NCBI GenBank assembly: GCA_001769035.1
Contig: MENF01000075.1
Location: 1 to 43,302 of the forward strand
DNA: 43,302 nt
From: Bacteroidetes bacterium GWA2_32_17
Lineage (GTDB): Bacteria > Bacteroidota > Bacteroidia > Bacteroidales > GWA2-32-17
Direction: 5' to 3'
Under the pieces are notes generated by a model. That model saw only the letters and a program-made list of their open reading frames with translations, was not told the origin of the DNA and ran no database searches. This document shows positions 41,517 to 43,302 of this stretch, in pieces; the first letter of the stretch is position 1, and each line of letters starts with the position of its first letter. The translations under genes and the position numbers were made by a program.

Positions 41517-42890
41517 TCAGTAACAATTTATTGCTAAATTTTTTCCTTGCTTAATGCGGTCTGCCATGCCAATTCCATCTTTTAAATTTCCACCAATAAT
41601 GAGTCCTGAGTATTCTTTTTTTAACATTTCTATCGTTTTAAATCGTTCTTCCGATTCAATACCATATTGCGGAATAGCATTTTTGTGCCAAAATAATTTG
41701 AATAAATTAGGATTAAAAACAGATGGCTTCATTAATTGCATAAATTCTGCCTCTACAATATTTTTAAGTTCTGCTTCGGTTCTTTCAAACAAATTCGACT
41801 TTCTTACACCACCAATAAACATTGTAAACAACGTGCAATTATCGGGTGTTCTTTTTTGAAATAGTGTTGACATAAATAAAACTCCAAGAACATCGCGGTT
41901 TTCGACAAAAGGAATTAGTCCGCCAAAACCTTCGGGCTTAAAACCATCATAATTATCGAAACCTAAAACAACTTCAACAACATTTGCATAAGGTAAGTTT
42001 GTAATTGGCGAAAGTTTTTCTTTATCAATAAAAGACAAAATATTTTTTAGCGCAAAAGCCCCAGTTGTTGTGATTAATTTATTTGATTTAACAATAATGT
42101 CTGTGCCATCAGAATTTAAAAATGTGGAAACATATTTACCATTAACATACTGCACTGATAAATTATTTGCACTAAGAATAAAATTTTCTTTACCAGCCAT
42201 AGTGTATAAAGCATTTATTAATTCCGACAATCCACCTTTTACCGAAAACACTTTGCGGGTAGCCTTCATTTCGCGTGGGGTTTTCTTTTTAAAACCTTTT
42301 TTAATTGCACCGCCAATAAAACTGCCATAAGTTTGTTCGAGAGAATATAATTTTGGTAAAGCATGACGTGTAACTAAACGAGCTGGGTCGCCAGAATAAA
42401 CTCCCATAATAAATGGGTCAATTGCATAATCGAGAAAACTTTTACCCATTCGGCGAAGTACAAGTTGAGCAAGAGTTTCGTTGGGATTTGTGCCACGCTT
42501 ACGAAATGGTTCACCTAAAATTCTAAGTTTATCGCCAAAAGTAAAAAGTGGAGTGGTAATTCCTTGCCATAATCCCGAAGGAAGTGGTTCCCATTTACTG
42601 TTTTTTAAAATAAATCGTTTGTTAACTTCTTTGCCAGGCAAATCAATTTCGCAATTATTGCCAAGTTCTTCAAATAATTCTGTAACTTCGGGATGTCCAA
42701 CAATACCTGTATTTGGGCCAGTTTCAATTAAATAGCCGTTATGTTTTTCGGTTTGAATTACACCTCCAACTTTGCTATTTTGCTCAATTACTATAAAATC
42801 CGCATTGTTTTTTTTAAGATAAAAAGAAGTTGTTAAACCAGTTAACCCTGCTCCAATTACAACTATATTTTTTTCAATTATTGTTGGCAT
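41517..42890 (-). CDS. hemG: Protoporphyrinogen oxidase (FAD-dependent, HemG/HemY type)
   Basis: 457 residues. The N-terminal FAD motif VVIGAGLTGLTTSFYLKK (10-27) is followed by VIEQNSKVGGVIQTE and LIETGPNTG, typical of oxygen-dependent protoporphyrinogen IX oxidase (also called HemY). A central FSVKGGLSELINALY and the C-terminal GLIIGGNLKDGIGMADRIKQG complete the family pattern. It oxidises protoporphyrinogen IX to protoporphyrin IX in haem synthesis and is membrane-associated. A haem pathway fits the multiheme cytochrome encoded nearby. It has a -7 box at 42925-42932 and no hem neighbour in the window. Confidence 0.92.
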   Translation of the reverse strand: MPTIIEKNIVVIGAGLTGLTTSFYLKKNNADFIVIEQNSKVGGVIQTEKHNGYLIETGPNTGIVGHPEVTELFEELGNNCEIDLPGKEVNKRFILKNSKWEPLPSGLWQGITTPLFTFGDKLRILGEPFRKRGTNPNETLAQLVLRRMGKSFLDYAIDPFIMGVYSGDPARLVTRHALPKLYSLEQTYGSFIGGAIKKGFKKKTPREMKATRKVFSVKGGLSELINALYTMAGKENFILSANNLSVQYVNGKYVSTFLNSDGTDIIVKSNKLITTTGAFALKNILSFIDKEKLSPITNLPYANVVEVVLGFDNYDGFKPEGFGGLIPFVENRDVLGVLFMSTLFQKRTPDNCTLFTMFIGGVRKSNLFERTEAELKNIVEAEFMQLMKPSVFNPNLFKLFWHKNAIPQYGIESEERFKTIEMLKKEYSGLIIGGNLKDGIGMADRIKQGKNLAINCY

Positions 42891-42924
42891 TTTATTTTTT
42901 CAATTTACATATTAATATAAGGTA

Positions 42925-42932
42925 CAAATATA
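42925..42932 (-). promoter_or_regulatory. -7 box (TATATTTG, minus strand) for hemG
   Basis: CAAATATA on the plus strand reads TATATTTG on the minus strand, 34 nt before the hemG ATG. It matches TAnnTTTG. Confidence 0.5.
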
Positions 42933-43235
42933 GCTCATTATAAAATTTAAAATTATGCCTAATAACAGGAAATGATAATTTTGAATTATTAAAAAATCTG
43001 TAACTACTCAGCCACCAAAATAGTTGCCACGAATTACAATAATTCCCACTAAAACAGAAAATAAAATTCGTGATTTCGCTTTGTTAAGTTCACTAAATAG
43101 TGTCTGTCTATAAAGTCAGTGTCTGATTCATAATGTTCGAGTTATGAGCAATGCGATTCAACTAACTATGGCACGGTTTTAAACCGTGCCATAGTTTTGT
43201 TCGAAGAATTGTCTCGTCCTGAAATAGCTTTACAG

Positions 43236-43243
43236 TAAATTTG
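43236..43243 (+). promoter_or_regulatory. -7 box (TAAATTTG) for the transposase
   Basis: TAAATTTG matches TAnnTTTG and ends 7 nt before ATG 43251. Confidence 0.45.
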
Positions 43244-43250
43244 TAGACAA

Positions 43251-43302
43251 ATGGACAGACAAAACATCAAAAAAGAGGCAATAATAGCCGAGTATCTGGC
43301 AG
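43251..43302 (+). CDS. Transposase N-terminus, partial
   Basis: Seventeen codons, MDRQNIKKEAIIAEYLA, then the window ends. The opening resembles the first helix of a helix-turn-helix transposase in which a basic start is followed by an EYL(A/S)G-type turn. It lies inside the IS end and just after a -7 box. The family cannot be assigned from this length. Confidence 0.5.
   Translation, partial: MDRQNIKKEAIIAEYLA

Larger units (their letters stand above)
43100..43302 (+). mobile_element. Left end of an insertion sequence, cut by the window edge
   Basis: Begins GTGTCTGTCTATAAAGTCAG after TAAATA (43094-43099). About 42 of its first 45 bases match the MITE at 5053. A 16-bp-arm hairpin (43164-43196; AACTATGGCACGGTTT) lies between the end and the transposase start. 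The right end is outside the window, so family and length cannot be fixed. Confidence 0.7.

Noticed and set aside
1-43302. tRNA or rRNA genes
   Set aside because: No cloverleaf with a GGTTCRA arm or conserved rRNA segment was found in the intergenic regions by reading; a dedicated scan could not be run.

Overview
The window looks like chromosomal DNA of an uncultured or environmental Bacteroidota (Bacteroidales/Cytophagales-like). The signs are very low G+C, promoters of the Bacteroidetes type (TAnnTTTG at -7, with few Shine-Dalgarno sequences), a type IX secretion (T9SS) C-terminal sorting domain, WG-repeat and TPR/LytS/LytTR proteins, a four-helix-bundle S23-type protein, and many short palindromic dispersed repeats of the kind common in this phylum. 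No rRNA, tRNA or CRISPR array was seen.

Layout. 1-5053 is an accessory, defence-flavoured region: a PLD-family nuclease fused to a J-domain-like segment, a WG-repeat protein, an AbiGi-family gene lying between two degenerate copies of the WG gene tail, an unknown protein, an orphan MNT nucleotidyltransferase and an antitoxin/PIN (VapC-like) pair. A 169-bp MITE (5053-5221) ends this region; its left end closely matches the end of an IS entering at the right edge (43100-43302). 5679-10519 is a probable operon of two paralogous FAD oxidoreductases (phytoene desaturase/RetSat-like) and a membrane-anchored C45 (AAT-type) Ntn hydrolase. Next come a frameshifted VOC protein and a secreted tail-fibre-like protein. 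13513-14582 is repeat-rich non-coding DNA. 14583-21142 is a tight TetR-TolC-adaptor-RND efflux operon. 21636-24370 is a TPR/LytS histidine kinase plus LytTR regulator, preceded by a pair of direct repeats with classic LytTR geometry.

24925-27894 (minus strand) is a compact cluster: a BCS1-like AAA+ ATPase, a UDG-superfamily-like protein, a truncated WYL regulator fragment and a complete WYL regulator. It is the best candidate in the window for an undescribed defence-type system. 28265-34760 holds core genes (fabD, an aldehyde dehydrogenase, tadA, trpS) mixed with a secreted peptidylarginine deiminase that keeps the Porphyromonas PPAD catalytic and specificity residues, and with a decayed REP-associated transposon. 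34858-42890 (minus strand) carries a hexaheme cytochrome lipoprotein with a collagen-like stalk, a TPR/SpoIIE phosphatase with two palindromic elements inserted in frame, a Crp/Fnr regulator with 21-bp phased repeats upstream, a frameshifted four-helix-bundle gene and a protoporphyrinogen oxidase (hemG).

The most notable signals are the in-frame palindromic insertions in the SpoIIE phosphatase, the PPAD homologue, the AAA/UDG-like/WYL cluster, the repeat-flanked AbiGi cassette, the autoregulatory-looking LytTR site, and the MITE/IS pair. All assignments come from reading the sequence; no database search was possible.
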